From: Clostridia bacterium
Lineage (GTDB): Bacteria; Bacillota; Clostridia; RUG12999
Direction of reading: 5' to 3'
DNA length: 53,791 bases
NCBI GenBank assembly: GCA_017467445.1
Contig: JAFTSG010000009.1
Span: 1-53,791 of the forward strand
In this document: piece after piece, positions 17,573 to 26,185 of the stretch
Position numbering within the stretch: position 1 is the stretch's first letter
Layout: each line of letters opens with the position of its first letter
Program-made: the position numbers and the translations under genes
Notes under the pieces: generated by a model
What the model was told of the DNA's origin: nothing
The model's database searches: none
The model's input: only the letters and a program-made list of their open reading frames with translations

Positions 17573-18629
17573 AAATATAAGAATTTCACTTTTCGGCGAA
17601 TCACATGGCGAATGTATCGGCATTGTGATTGACGGTGTAAAAAGCGGAATTAAACTTGATAATGAATATATTACAAAAATGATGCAGCGACGTGCACCGG
17701 GCAAAACAAAGTTTTCCACACCGCGTGCAGAAGAGGATGTATATCAAATCAAAACAGGTGTGCTTGATGGTGTAACAACCGGCGCACCGATATGCTGCAT
17801 AATTGAAAATTCCAATACCAAATCGGGCGATTATGAAAACCTAAAATCACTTATGCGTCCCGGTCACAGCGACTATCCGGCATATGTCAAATTCGGCGGA
17901 TTTAATGATGTTCGTGGCGGCGGACATTTCTCGGGAAGACTTACTGCACCAATCGTATTTGCGGGCAGTATCTGCAGACAAATTTTAAAAGATATGGGCA
18001 TTGAAATTGTTTCCCATATTTCTGAAATTGCAGGAATAAATGACGATGTGCTTGATGAAGCAAAATTAAATGATTATATGAATCTTACAAACGAAACTTT
18101 CCCTGTAATAAACAAAGCAAAAGGGGAAGAAATGAAAGAAGCAATTGAAAACGCGCGTATGGATCAGAACTCCGTTGGCGGCGTAATTGAATGTGTGGTT
18201 TCGGGGATAAATGCCGGAATAGGTAACCCCATTTTTCACAGCGTTGAAAGTGTAATTTCGGGGGTGATGTTTTCAATTCCTGCCGTAAAAGGTGTTGAAT
18301 TCGGTGCAGGCTTTGATATTGCAAAAATGACAGGATCTGATGCTAATGACGAATATTATTACGACGGCAGTGACGTTAAAGCATATACCAATAATAATGG
18401 TGGTGTAATCGGCGGAATAACAAATGGTATGCCGGTTAAATTCAGGGTTGCAATAAAACCCACTCCGTCTATCTCAAAACCGCAGAAAACCGTAAACGTA
18501 AAAACGGGAGAAAATGACGAAATAGTAGTACAAGGTCGCCACGACCCTTGTATAGTGCCGAGAGCGGCAGTTGTTGTTGAAAGCGCAGCCGCAATTGCAA
18601 TACTTGATTTGATTTTAGAAGACAGATAA
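17553..18629 (+). CDS. aroC: Chorismate synthase
   Basis: Final shikimate-pathway step, EPSP to chorismate, needing reduced FMN. 358 residues. Motifs: LFGESHGECIGIVIDG, the Arg-rich RRAPGKTKFSTPRAEED, MRPGHSDYPAYVKFGG, DVRGGGHFSGRLTAPIVFAG, and RHDPCIVPRAAVVVESAAA. It starts inside aroA and ends the aro unit at a strong terminator. aroE, aroK, aroF and aroD are not present in the window. Confidence 0.97.
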   Translation: MNSTWGKNIRISLFGESHGECIGIVIDGVKSGIKLDNEYITKMMQRRAPGKTKFSTPRAEEDVYQIKTGVLDGVTTGAPICCIIENSNTKSGDYENLKSLMRPGHSDYPAYVKFGGFNDVRGGGHFSGRLTAPIVFAGSICRQILKDMGIEIVSHISEIAGINDDVLDEAKLNDYMNLTNETFPVINKAKGEEMKEAIENARMDQNSVGGVIECVVSGINAGIGNPIFHSVESVISGVMFSIPAVKGVEFGAGFDIAKMTGSDANDEYYYDGSDVKAYTNNNGGVIGGITNGMPVKFRVAIKPTPSISKPQKTVNVKTGENDEIVVQGRHDPCIVPRAAVVVESAAAIAILDLILEDR

Positions 18630-18634
18630 AGCGA

Positions 18635-18664
18635 AGCGGACAGTTTTTGTACTGTCCGCTTTTT
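18635..18664 (+). terminator. Terminator after aroC
   Basis: Stem AGCGGACAGT (18635-18644) with ACTGTCCGCT (18651-18660), then five Ts. Confidence 0.9.
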
Positions 18665-18740
18665 CTATTATTAAAAAGTCTGTAATTGTGTACATGATAG
18701 CGGTTGCTTCTGCTTTTGTAGTATTTCCATATATTTTACA

Positions 18741-18770
18741 TTGAGAAAAACTAATGTGGAGTGTTATAAT
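18741..18770 (+). promoter_or_regulatory. Promoter of CAP-domain gene
   Basis: -35 TTGAGA 18741-18746, 18-bp spacer, -10 TATAAT 18765-18770. Confidence 0.7.
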
Positions 18771-18797
18771 GTAATAGAAGACAAAAGGAGGTGAACT

Positions 18798-19499
18798 TTG
18801 AAAACCAAATATAAAACCAGTTTGGAAAGGAAGATGTTTATGAAAAAACTGATAGGAGTATTATCAATTTGTATGGCTATGACTATGGTCATTGGAATAA
18901 GTGCAAGTGCAGCATGTCCGATAACGCAGGTACTGCAAAACGGCAATTTATCGTCACTAAAAGATTACATAAGCTGTAATAAAGGAATATGCATAGGTAC
19001 AAACGTTTCCGGCAGCTCAATACAAGAATTGCTTGATAAGCTTGGAATAAAACAGGAAACGGAAGAATCTGTTCCTGAAGCAGACGAAAGCACACCGCAG
19101 GAACCGACAGATGCAAGTGCATTTGAACTTAAGGTTCTTGAACTTGTAAATATTGAAAGAGCTAAATACGGTCTTTCGGCGCTTAAATGGAGTGGTGAGC
19201 TTGCTTCTGTTGCAAGAGCACACAGTAAGGATATGAGTGACAGAGGCTTTTTCTCTCACACAAATCCCGACGGCAAATCACCTTTCGACAGGATAAAGGC
19301 GGCGGGAATAAGCTATTCATATGCTGCTGAAAACATTGCGGCAGGGCAGAGCACCCCCGAAGCAGTTGTTGAAGGCTGGATGAACTCCCAGGGACACCGC
19401 GAAAATATTCTTAATGCAAATCTTAAGTACCTCGGTGTAGGATTTTATGAAGCCGCAGGCGGATATAAATATTACTGGACACAGAACTTTACAGGTTAA
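18798..19499 (+). CDS. Secreted CAP/SCP-domain protein (YkwD-like)
   Basis: 233 residues from a TTG start that has a near-perfect AAGGAGGTGA at 18785-18794. An ATG at 18840 (MKKLIGVLSIC), with AAAGG about 9 bases upstream, would give a more usual signal peptide ending at ASA before ACP; either start yields a secreted product. An acidic linker (roughly residues 80-105) leads into a C-terminal CAP domain of about 120 residues with LVNIERAKYGLSAL, ARAHSKDM, FFSHTNPDGKSPFDR, AENIAAG and SQGHRENIL. In bacteria such domains are associated with the cell surface or spores; molecular function is unclear. It is monocistronic, between two terminators. Confidence 0.88.
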   Translation: MKTKYKTSLERKMFMKKLIGVLSICMAMTMVIGISASAACPITQVLQNGNLSSLKDYISCNKGICIGTNVSGSSIQELLDKLGIKQETEESVPEADESTPQEPTDASAFELKVLELVNIERAKYGLSALKWSGELASVARAHSKDMSDRGFFSHTNPDGKSPFDRIKAAGISYSYAAENIAAGQSTPEAVVEGWMNSQGHRENILNANLKYLGVGFYEAAGGYKYYWTQNFTG

Positions 19500-19507
19500 T
19501 TAAACGT

Positions 19508-19533
19508 AAAACCGCCCGAAAGGGCGGTTTTTT
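19508..19533 (+). terminator. Terminator after CAP gene
   Basis: AAACCGCCC and GGGCGGTTT with a 4-base GAAA loop, followed by Ts. Confidence 0.92.
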
Positions 19534-19543
19534 ATGCAAAAAC

Positions 19544-19572
19544 TTGACAAATAGACATCTTTTCTATATATT
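19544..19572 (+). promoter_or_regulatory. Possible upstream promoter of argD-argF
   Basis: -35 TTGACA 19544-19549, 17-bp spacer, -10 TATATT 19567-19572. It would give a leader of about 100 nt; a second, closer promoter is at 19620-19648. Confidence 0.5.
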
Positions 19573-19618
19573 ATATATATTATTGTAGTTTTATGGCAAA
19601 AATTTATTTATTTTCACT

Positions 19619-19648
19619 ATTGCATAATTATTCACTTTGTTGTATAAT
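19619..19648 (+). promoter_or_regulatory. argD-argF promoter overlapping a probable ArgR box
   Basis: -35 TTGCAT 19620-19625, 17-bp spacer, -10 TATAAT 19643-19648. Bases 19619-19636 read ATTGCATAATTATTCACT, agreeing at all but two defined positions with the ARG-box consensus TNTGAATWWWWATTCANW. The box covers the -35, as expected for repression by ArgR with arginine. No argR gene is in the window. Confidence 0.6.
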
Positions 19649-19677
19649 TGATGCATATATATTAAAGAGGTGTTTTT

Positions 19678-20871
19678 ATGTTATCGCAAATTATTGAAAC
19701 CGATAAACAGTATTATATGAATACATTCGGCGCACGCACACCGGTATGTTTTGATTACGGTAAAGGGCTTGAGCTTTATACAAAAGACGGTGATAAGTAT
19801 TATGACTTTTTTGCCGGTATTGCAGTTACAGCACTTGGTCATTCTCACCCCAAATTTGTAAAATCAATAACAGAGCAGGCGGGAAAACTTCTGCACACAT
19901 CAAGTATTTATTACATAGAAAAGCAGGCACAGCTTGCAAAGCTTCTTGTAGAAAATTCCTGTGCAGATAAAGCATTTTTCTGCAGTACCGGTGCGGAAGC
20001 AAACGAGGGTGCAATGAAGCTTGCAAAGATTTATTTCTATAAACAGGGAAAACCGAATAAAAATGAAATAATCACACTTAAAAATTCATTCCATGGTAGA
20101 ACGCTTGCAACAGTTGCGGCAACAGGTCAGGAAAAATACCAGAAACCGTACAAACCGCTGACACCCGGGTTTAAACACGTTGAAATAAACGATTTTGATG
20201 CTCTTGCAGCGGCTGTCAACGAAAATACCGCCGCAATTATGATGGAGCCTGTTCAGGGCGAAAGCGGCGTGCATCCGGCAAAAGCTGAATATCTTAAAAA
20301 AGTGCGTCAGCTTTGTGACGAAAAGGAAATCATTCTTATTTTTGATGAAGTTCAGACCGGTATGGGAAGAACGGGTAAATTGTTCGCATATGAAAATTAC
20401 GGTGTTGAACCGGACATTTTCACACTTGCAAAAGCACTCGGAAACGGAATTCCAATCGGCGCTGTGTGTGCAAAAGAATTTGTTGCGTCAGGTTTTGAGC
20501 CGGGTGACCACGGCACAACCTTTGGCGGAAACCCGTTTTCATGTAATGCGGCTTGCACCGTGTTTGAAATATTTAAAGAAGAAAAAATAGTTGAAAATGC
20601 CGCAGAGGTTGGCGCATATTTCAAAGAAAAATTAAATGCCCTTGCAGATAAGTACGATTTCATCACAGAAGTCCGCGGAATAGGACTTATGCTTGGTGTT
20701 GAAACAAAAGATAGCATTGCAAAAAAAATATGTGACGCTCTTTTTGAAAACAAATATCTTACAGGCTGTATTGCCGGTAAGATAATAAGAATTCTGCCAC
20801 CGCTTGTAATAACAAAGGCAGATGTAGATAAATTTATTGAAGTACTTGCGAAAGCATGCGAGGAGGTATAA
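19678..20871 (+). CDS. argD: Acetylornithine aminotransferase
   Basis: PLP-dependent class-III transaminase forming N-acetylornithine from the semialdehyde and glutamate. 397 residues. Seen: YYDFFAGIAVTALGHSHP, FFCSTGAEANEGAMKLAK, SFHGRTLATVAATGQ, MMEPVQGESGVHPA, LIFDEVQTGMGRTGKLFA, the PLP lysine in TLAKALGNGIPIGA, and HGTTFGGNPF. Ornithine or succinylornithine transaminases are close relatives, but the argF gene 2 bases downstream and the ArgR-like box support argD. GAGGTG precedes the ATG. Confidence 0.94.
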   Translation: MLSQIIETDKQYYMNTFGARTPVCFDYGKGLELYTKDGDKYYDFFAGIAVTALGHSHPKFVKSITEQAGKLLHTSSIYYIEKQAQLAKLLVENSCADKAFFCSTGAEANEGAMKLAKIYFYKQGKPNKNEIITLKNSFHGRTLATVAATGQEKYQKPYKPLTPGFKHVEINDFDALAAAVNENTAAIMMEPVQGESGVHPAKAEYLKKVRQLCDEKEIILIFDEVQTGMGRTGKLFAYENYGVEPDIFTLAKALGNGIPIGAVCAKEFVASGFEPGDHGTTFGGNPFSCNAACTVFEIFKEEKIVENAAEVGAYFKEKLNALADKYDFITEVRGIGLMLGVETKDSIAKKICDALFENKYLTGCIAGKIIRILPPLVITKADVDKFIEVLAKACEEV

Positions 20872-20873
20872 AA

Positions 20874-21797
20874 ATGAAAAAAGATTTACTTAGCTTAAAC
20901 GATTATTCCGAAAAAGAAATACTTGATATACTTGAGCTTGCACATAAACTTAAGAAAGAAACAAAAGAGGGGAAAGAGCACCATATCTTGAAAGGAAAAA
21001 CACTCGGTATGATATTCTCCAAATCCTCCACAAGAACAAGGGTTTCTTTTGAGGTTGGTATGTATCAGCTTGGCGGATATCCGCTGTTTTTAAGCAGTAA
21101 TGATATTCAGCTCGGCAGAGGAGAATGTATTGAAGATACTGCAAGGGTGCTTTCAAGATATCTTGACGGTATTATGATAAGAACATACGACCAGACAGAG
21201 GTTGAAATGCTTGCCAAATATGCCGATATTCCGATTATAAACGGACTTACTGACCTTCTTCATCCATGTCAGGTGCTTGCCGACCTTATGACAATTCAGG
21301 AGAAAAAAGGCGCACTTAAAGGTCTTAAAATGTGCTACATCGGCGACGGTAACAATATGGCAAATACACTTCTTCACGGATGTGCAAAAGTTGGTATGGA
21401 CATTTCCGTTGCAACTCCTGCAGGATATGAATGTGATGCCGAAATGGTAGCCGAGGCGATGGAAGCTGCAAAAATAAGCGGAGCAAAAATTGAAATTTTG
21501 ACCGACCCGAAAGCAGCTATCGCAAATGCGGATGCCGTATATTCCGATACTTGGGTAAGTATGGGTCAGGAAGAAGAAAAACAAAAAAGAATCAATGATT
21601 TTAAAGGGTTTACAATAGACGATACACTTATGAGCTATGCAAAGGGCGATGCAATTTTCCTGCACTGTCTGCCTGCATACAGAGGATATGAAGTAACAAA
21701 CGAGGTTATTGAAGGCCCTCATTCCGTAATATTTGACGAAGCGGAAAACAGACTTCATGCCCAGAAAGCTGTAATGGTAACATTAATGAAAGACTAA
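20874..21797 (+). CDS. argF: Ornithine carbamoyltransferase
   Basis: Forms citrulline from ornithine and carbamoyl phosphate. 307 residues. Carbamoyl-phosphate motif SSTRTRVSFEVGM, middle motif HPCQVLADLMTI, ornithine motif around DTWVSMGQEEE, and the catalytic HCLPAYRG. The start is ATG 20874 with AGGAGG at 20861-20866; an in-frame ATG at 20856 lies before that site. Second gene of argD-argF. carB (29420-32635) would supply its carbamoyl phosphate together with a carA found elsewhere. Confidence 0.97.
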   Translation: MKKDLLSLNDYSEKEILDILELAHKLKKETKEGKEHHILKGKTLGMIFSKSSTRTRVSFEVGMYQLGGYPLFLSSNDIQLGRGECIEDTARVLSRYLDGIMIRTYDQTEVEMLAKYADIPIINGLTDLLHPCQVLADLMTIQEKKGALKGLKMCYIGDGNNMANTLLHGCAKVGMDISVATPAGYECDAEMVAEAMEAAKISGAKIEILTDPKAAIANADAVYSDTWVSMGQEEEKQKRINDFKGFTIDDTLMSYAKGDAIFLHCLPAYRGYEVTNEVIEGPHSVIFDEAENRLHAQKAVMVTLMKD

Positions 21798-21800
21798 GGT

Positions 21801-21964
21801 GGTATAACGTGAAAAATCACGTTATATCCTCCGGAAGGATTTAAAGCACCGCCGAATTTTTCGCCCCGTATACGGCGCGAAACGGCGATGTGCAAAATTT
21901 TCATTATACGCCTTATCTGCCCGCGATAATAAGCGTATTGATTTTTAAAACATTTTGTGGGCAG
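21801..21964 (+). promoter_or_regulatory. Highly structured spacer, candidate cis-acting RNA before GNAT/comEC/holA
   Basis: Four inverted repeats lie in 164 bases. First, TATAACGTGA/TCACGTTATA at 21803-21826 without a T tract. Second, a nested hairpin at 21846-21893 built from GCAC/GTGC, CGCCG/CGGCG, TTTCGC/GCGAAA and the palindrome CCGTATACGG. Third, ATACGCCTTAT pairs with ATAAGCGTAT around 21906-21938. Fourth, CTGCCCGC (21917-21924) can pair, with one G-U, with GTGGGCAG (21957-21964), next to the GNAT ribosome site. The third and fourth pairings compete in part, as in attenuators. It matches no RNA family I recognise; a dispersed palindromic repeat is an alternative. Confidence 0.45.
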
Positions 21965-21971
21965 AAAGGCT

Positions 21972-22472
21972 ATGAAAATTATGTTTATGATGCCAAGCTT
22001 TGATGCCGGTCTTAACGTAAGACAGGCAGTATATGACGATATACCGAAAATTCACGAAATTGTAAACAAATCGTTTAAACTCTACATAGAAAATTCGGGA
22101 CTTTCTTCAATAGATGCCCTTGATGAAACAGTAGAAGAAATCAAAAAAGATATTGACAGTAAGTGGGTACTTGTGGCATATATCGGTGAAGAAATTGTGG
22201 GTAGTCTCCGTCTTGAAATACGCGAAGGAGGCATTGCATATTTAAGTCGTTTTGCGGTATCTCCCGAAAGCCAGAACCTCGGTATCGGTAAAAGTATGAT
22301 GCATACTGTTGACAGTATTATGAAAAAAAGCAGTATTAAACAGCTTCGTCTGCATACTGCATCAAAAAACACAGGACTTATCCGTTTCTATTACGGACGC
22401 GGATTTTATATTGATTCAACAACAAAAGATAAAGGATATATAAGAGCACTTCTTTGTAAGGATTATGCGTAA
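21972..22472 (+). CDS. GNAT-family N-acetyltransferase
   Basis: About 166 residues; acetyl-CoA-dependent transferase of unknown substrate. The domain begins at LNVRQAVYDDIPKIHEIV, continues with SLRLEIREGGIAYLSRFAVS, the acetyl-CoA loop SPESQNLGIGKSMMHTV (Q-x-x-G-x-G/A type), and ends with NTGLIRFYYGRGFYI, which has the usual GFY ending. The exact start is uncertain: ATGs at 21972, 21981 and 21987 are possible; GAAAGG at 21964-21969 is better spaced for 21981. Its stop overlaps the comEC start by 8 bases. Confidence 0.85.
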   Translation: MKIMFMMPSFDAGLNVRQAVYDDIPKIHEIVNKSFKLYIENSGLSSIDALDETVEEIKKDIDSKWVLVAYIGEEIVGSLRLEIREGGIAYLSRFAVSPESQNLGIGKSMMHTVDSIMKKSSIKQLRLHTASKNTGLIRFYYGRGFYIDSTTKDKGYIRALLCKDYA

Positions 22473-24726
22473 ACTGGCGTTTGTATTATCGGGATATATT
22501 GCGGGAATTGCGCTTGCCGCAATAAAATTTAATGTAATAACAGCAATAATTGCAAGTCTTTTGCTTGCAATTTTTTTGCGTATAATCTTCGGCGATAAAA
22601 AGGGGTTTATTGTCGGAGCTGCGGTTATTATAGCTTTTTGTGTCGGTATGGCGCAGTTTGCGGCAGTTAAAGAAAGTAAAGATGATTTTCTTGACTGGAC
22701 AGAGGGTAAATACGTCACTATTTACGGAAAAGTGGATTCAATTCCTGAAAAAACAAACGATTTCTATTCATCAACAATAAAAATCCAAAAAATAACTTAT
22801 GTGAATGAAATCTATGACTGTAACGAGAAAATAAAGCTGTATTCAAAAGACATCCCCGAATATGCATTTTGTGATATAATACGGATAGTAGGCGCGATAC
22901 AAAGACCGGACAAAGCAAAGTTTGCAGGTGCACTTGATTCGGAAGTGTTTCTACGCTCCGACGGTATTATAGGCACAGTATTTACAAATAAAACATTTAT
23001 TACCCGAATAGATTCGGATATAACGCTGTATGACAGGATACGCGCACTTCGTTATACAATAGCGGACAGAATTGACAGTTATGCAAATGGCGAGGGGAAA
23101 GAACTTTTAAAAGGAATAGCAACAGGGAATACTTCCGGTTTTTCCGACGAAATGTATTATGCGTTTATCGACAGCGGAATTTCGCACGTTACTGCCGTAT
23201 CAGGTATGAACGTAAATCTGCTTGTAGCGTTTGTTATGTTTATGTTTTCCTTTTCAGGTCTGCCAAGAAAAATAAGGTCAGCGGTTTCTATTATAGCGGT
23301 TATAATCTACGCCATAATAACAGGGCTTTCTCCGTCGATAGTCCGTGCATCTGTTGTGATAATTCTTATGCTTATCGCATCACTGTTTGACCGGAAGGAC
23401 GATGCCGTAACAAGTACAGTCCTTGCGGCAGCAATTATACTTTTTGAAAATCCGTATTCAATTTTTGACGTTGGGTTTTTGTTATCATTCTCATCGGTTA
23501 TAGGAATACGTCTTTTTACTCCGTATATAAATCTTACCTTGTGTAAAATTTTTCCTGCTTTTGTGGCAGATGTGCTTGGGGTAACACTTTGTGCACAAAT
23601 AGCAAACCTGCCCGTAGTGATATATGTTTTTAACCGTGTATCGATTGTTTCACTTCTTACCAATATGATTGTAGTACCGATTGTTGAAATACTTTTCATA
23701 GGAACTTTCGGAATGCTGTTTGCCGGAATTATTCTTCCTAAGCTTGCAGTTATTGTCGGCACTCTCCTTGGTTATATTGCCGATGCAGTTATTATTGCAG
23801 CAAAAGGATTTGCATCTTTTCCCTATGCAACGATAATGGTAAAATCTCTGGATTTAATTTGGTTATTTACATATCTGTTTATTTTGTGTATAATATATTT
23901 AAGTCTTAAAAATAAAAGGTTTTATAAACAGCCGTCAGTGGCTGCGGGAATAATAATTGCAATATCGTTTATTTTTCATTTTATTCCCACAGGGACCTTT
24001 GAAATAACGTTTGTAAACGTAGGTCAGGGTGACTGTATTTATATTGCCTCTCCAACAGGAGAAAAATTTCTTATAGATACGGGCAAGAATGAATATGATG
24101 CGGTAAGTTTTCTTAAACATAACGGTATAACGCATCTTGATAAAGTTTTTATAACTCATATTGATGCCGACCATGCTGGCGGCCTTGAAAGCATATTGGA
24201 AAATGTTACCGTGGATGAAGTTGTTCTTCCAAAGATTCCCCATACGGAAACGGTGCTGCTTGGCAAAAGTATTGCCGCTGCAGATGTGAGGTATGCAGAC
24301 TCGGCTGACGAATTTGTGTTTGGTGATTGCGAAATTGATGTGTTCTGGCCGGGACAGACAATTCTTGAAGATGATATTACGAACAATAATTGTCTTGGGA
24401 TAAATATAAGCTATAATAACAAAAATTTTCTTATGATGGGCGATATTGAAATGCCGGCAGAAGAATTGATTATAAATGAGTTTAAAGTTGATGCCGATGT
24501 AATAAAAGTCGGACATCACGGCAGCGGCGATTCCACATCGGACGGGCTTCTTGAAACAACAACGCCGGAGTATGCGGTTATAAGCGTAGGTGAGAATGGC
24601 TACGGACATCCGACGGAAGAGGTAATTTCGCGCCTTGAAAAACATAACTGCAACATTCTTCGAACAGATATAAACGGCAACATAACATTTGTTGTAAATA
24701 AAGACGGGATTATGAAACAGAAGTGA
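22465..24726 (+). CDS. comEC: ComEC/Rec2 DNA-uptake channel protein
   Basis: Multi-pass membrane protein that passes single-stranded DNA into the cytoplasm in transformable bacteria. 753 residues in three parts: N-terminal helices plus an OB-like domain (about 1-190), the Competence membrane domain with SHVTAVSGMNVNLLVAF and several helices (about 210-500), and a C-terminal metallo-beta-lactamase-like domain with FVNVGQGDCIYI, FLIDTGKNE, FITHIDADHAGGLES, MMGDIE and VGHHGSGDSTS. The whole gene is intact. The first codons overlap the GNAT gene. The order comEC-holA is typical of Bacillota. Other competence genes are not in the window. Confidence 0.94.
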   Translation: MRKLAFVLSGYIAGIALAAIKFNVITAIIASLLLAIFLRIIFGDKKGFIVGAAVIIAFCVGMAQFAAVKESKDDFLDWTEGKYVTIYGKVDSIPEKTNDFYSSTIKIQKITYVNEIYDCNEKIKLYSKDIPEYAFCDIIRIVGAIQRPDKAKFAGALDSEVFLRSDGIIGTVFTNKTFITRIDSDITLYDRIRALRYTIADRIDSYANGEGKELLKGIATGNTSGFSDEMYYAFIDSGISHVTAVSGMNVNLLVAFVMFMFSFSGLPRKIRSAVSIIAVIIYAIITGLSPSIVRASVVIILMLIASLFDRKDDAVTSTVLAAAIILFENPYSIFDVGFLLSFSSVIGIRLFTPYINLTLCKIFPAFVADVLGVTLCAQIANLPVVIYVFNRVSIVSLLTNMIVVPIVEILFIGTFGMLFAGIILPKLAVIVGTLLGYIADAVIIAAKGFASFPYATIMVKSLDLIWLFTYLFILCIIYLSLKNKRFYKQPSVAAGIIIAISFIFHFIPTGTFEITFVNVGQGDCIYIASPTGEKFLIDTGKNEYDAVSFLKHNGITHLDKVFITHIDADHAGGLESILENVTVDEVVLPKIPHTETVLLGKSIAAADVRYADSADEFVFGDCEIDVFWPGQTILEDDITNNNCLGINISYNNKNFLMMGDIEMPAEELIINEFKVDADVIKVGHHGSGDSTSDGLLETTTPEYAVISVGENGYGHPTEEVISRLEKHNCNILRTDINGNITFVVNKDGIMKQK

Positions 24727-24734
24727 GGATAAGT

Positions 24735-25745
24735 ATGGCTAAAAACGAAAATGCAGAAAAACTTCACAAAAGAATAGTTGATGATGATTTATGCGGACTT
24801 TTTGTTTTTACGGGCGAGGAAAAATATTTAAGACGCTCGGCAAAAAACGCGATACTTAAAAAGTTTGCAGACGACCCTGCGGGTGAGTTTAATATTCATA
24901 AATTTGATGCAGATAAAATCAATCCAAAAAACGTGGCGGAAGCGGTTGAAAGCTATCCCGTTATGTCGGAGAGAAAACTGGTTGTTATTGAAAACTCAAA
25001 ACTATTTAAAACGGTTTCGGAAGAAAACAAAGCGGTGTGGCAGGACATTGTTGACAATCTTCCTGACGATGTGTGCCTTGTTTTTGATGAAGATGAGATT
25101 GATGGCAGAAGCGGACTTTTGAAAAAGGCAAAATCAAAAGGTCTTTATGTGGAGTTTCAGTATAAAACGCCGGCGGAGCTGGTGAACTTCTGCGGTAAAA
25201 TGTTTTTGCAGGCAGGACTTAAAATAACAAATAAAGCCATTGAACAGCTTGTTTTCCAGTGCGATGAAGGTCTTGAAAACGTAGAAAATGAAGTTAATAA
25301 ACTTATTTCTTACTGTGCCGATAAGAAAGAGGTTACAGAAGCAGATGTTTCTCTTATGGTACGAAAATCCCTGCAGAACAGAATTTTTAAAATGATTGAC
25401 GAAATTTTTGAAAGAAACAGCGCGGCAGTTTTTGAAATGCTGGGCGAGCTTAAAATCTTTAAAGAAAGTCCTGTTAAAATAATTGCACTTATCGGCGGAC
25501 AGATAAGCCGACTTTTAAAAACATCACTTCTTCTTGCGGACGGCAGGGGAGCAGATGTTGCATCGGCAATAAAAATGTCGCCATACGTGGCAAAAATGTA
25601 TATTGAAAAAGCACGTGCAAAATCGCCCGAACAGTTCAGCATTATGCTTGATGACTGCCTTAACGCAGATTATATGATAAAAAGCGGTAGTGTTGACGAG
25701 TGGACAAGTATTGAAATTCTAATTGCAAAATTATTAAAAGCCTAA
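24735..25745 (+). CDS. holA: DNA polymerase III, delta subunit
   Basis: Clamp-loader subunit that opens the beta clamp. 336 residues, usual size. N-terminal LCGLFVFTGEEKYLRRSAK, the region ESYPVMSERKLVVIENS, and C-terminal helical collar segments KIIALIGGQISRLLKT and SPYVAKMYIEKAR match the HolA family. ATG 24735 has GAGGAT upstream; an in-frame GTG at 24723 lies before it. In most relatives rpsT follows holA; here a terminator and a convergent DUF2508-like gene follow instead. Confidence 0.92.
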   Translation: MAKNENAEKLHKRIVDDDLCGLFVFTGEEKYLRRSAKNAILKKFADDPAGEFNIHKFDADKINPKNVAEAVESYPVMSERKLVVIENSKLFKTVSEENKAVWQDIVDNLPDDVCLVFDEDEIDGRSGLLKKAKSKGLYVEFQYKTPAELVNFCGKMFLQAGLKITNKAIEQLVFQCDEGLENVENEVNKLISYCADKKEVTEADVSLMVRKSLQNRIFKMIDEIFERNSAAVFEMLGELKIFKESPVKIIALIGGQISRLLKTSLLLADGRGADVASAIKMSPYVAKMYIEKARAKSPEQFSIMLDDCLNADYMIKSGSVDEWTSIEILIAKLLKA

Positions 25746-25763
25746 TCTTTTGATTAGGCTTCT
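25739..25763. terminator. Bidirectional terminator, holA / DUF2508-like gene
   Basis: AGCCTAATC (25739-25747), TTTT loop, GATTAGGCT (25752-25760), then TCTTT. It overlaps the last codons of both convergent genes. Confidence 0.85.
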
Positions 25764-26047
25764 TTAATGAGTTCGGTTTCTGCTTTAGGAGGAGTTTTGA
25801 TTAAAAGGGGAGCAGACTCAAACTTTTCGCTTATATACATTTTAAGAAGATGACGGTATTTTATTTCAGCGGCACGCCGCTCATATATGAAATATTCCGT
25901 CAAATCTTCGTTTGTGCTTTCTTCAAAACCGTTTCCTACCGTATGGAGATGGTTTTTTGCATTAGCAATAAGCGAAAGAAGATATTCTCGTTTTATTTCA
26001 CGTTGTTTAGTTAATTTTTTTTGTTCCAGTTTTTTATGAAATTTCAT
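25754..26047 (-). CDS. DUF2508-like small protein
   Basis: 97 residues, charged and probably mostly helical, no membrane segment. The block LLSLIANAKNHLHTVGNGFE followed by LTEYFIYERRAAEIKYRHLL resembles DUF2508 (YaaL-like) proteins of Bacillota, which have no known function and usually lie near recR. Two in-frame ATGs exist; the second (26047) is 7 bases from AAAGGAG and is preferred to 26053. It is convergent with holA and divergent from the DMT transporter gene. Confidence 0.65.
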   Translation of the reverse strand: MKFHKKLEQKKLTKQREIKREYLLSLIANAKNHLHTVGNGFEESTNEDLTEYFIYERRAAEIKYRHLLKMYISEKFESAPLLIKTPPKAETELIKEA

Positions 26048-26121
26048 CTGCATTCTCCTTTAGTGTTTTGTACTATTATATTACCGGGGAACAAAAACTA
26101 TTCTTTATTTTGGTAAATAAA

Positions 26122-26150
26122 TTGACAAAATCAGGCGAAACAGGTATAAT
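26122..26150 (+). promoter_or_regulatory. Promoter of DMT transporter
   Basis: Consensus -35 TTGACA 26122-26127, 17-bp spacer, -10 TATAAT 26145-26150. Confidence 0.85.
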
Positions 26151-26185
26151 ATAGCTTGTGGATTTTATGGAAAGGCTTGAGAAAA

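Noticed and set aside
23935-24645. 236-codon minus-strand ORF inside comEC
   Set aside because: Antisense to the ComEC metallo-beta-lactamase domain, with no start signal and an unlikely composition; the plus frame carries all family motifs.
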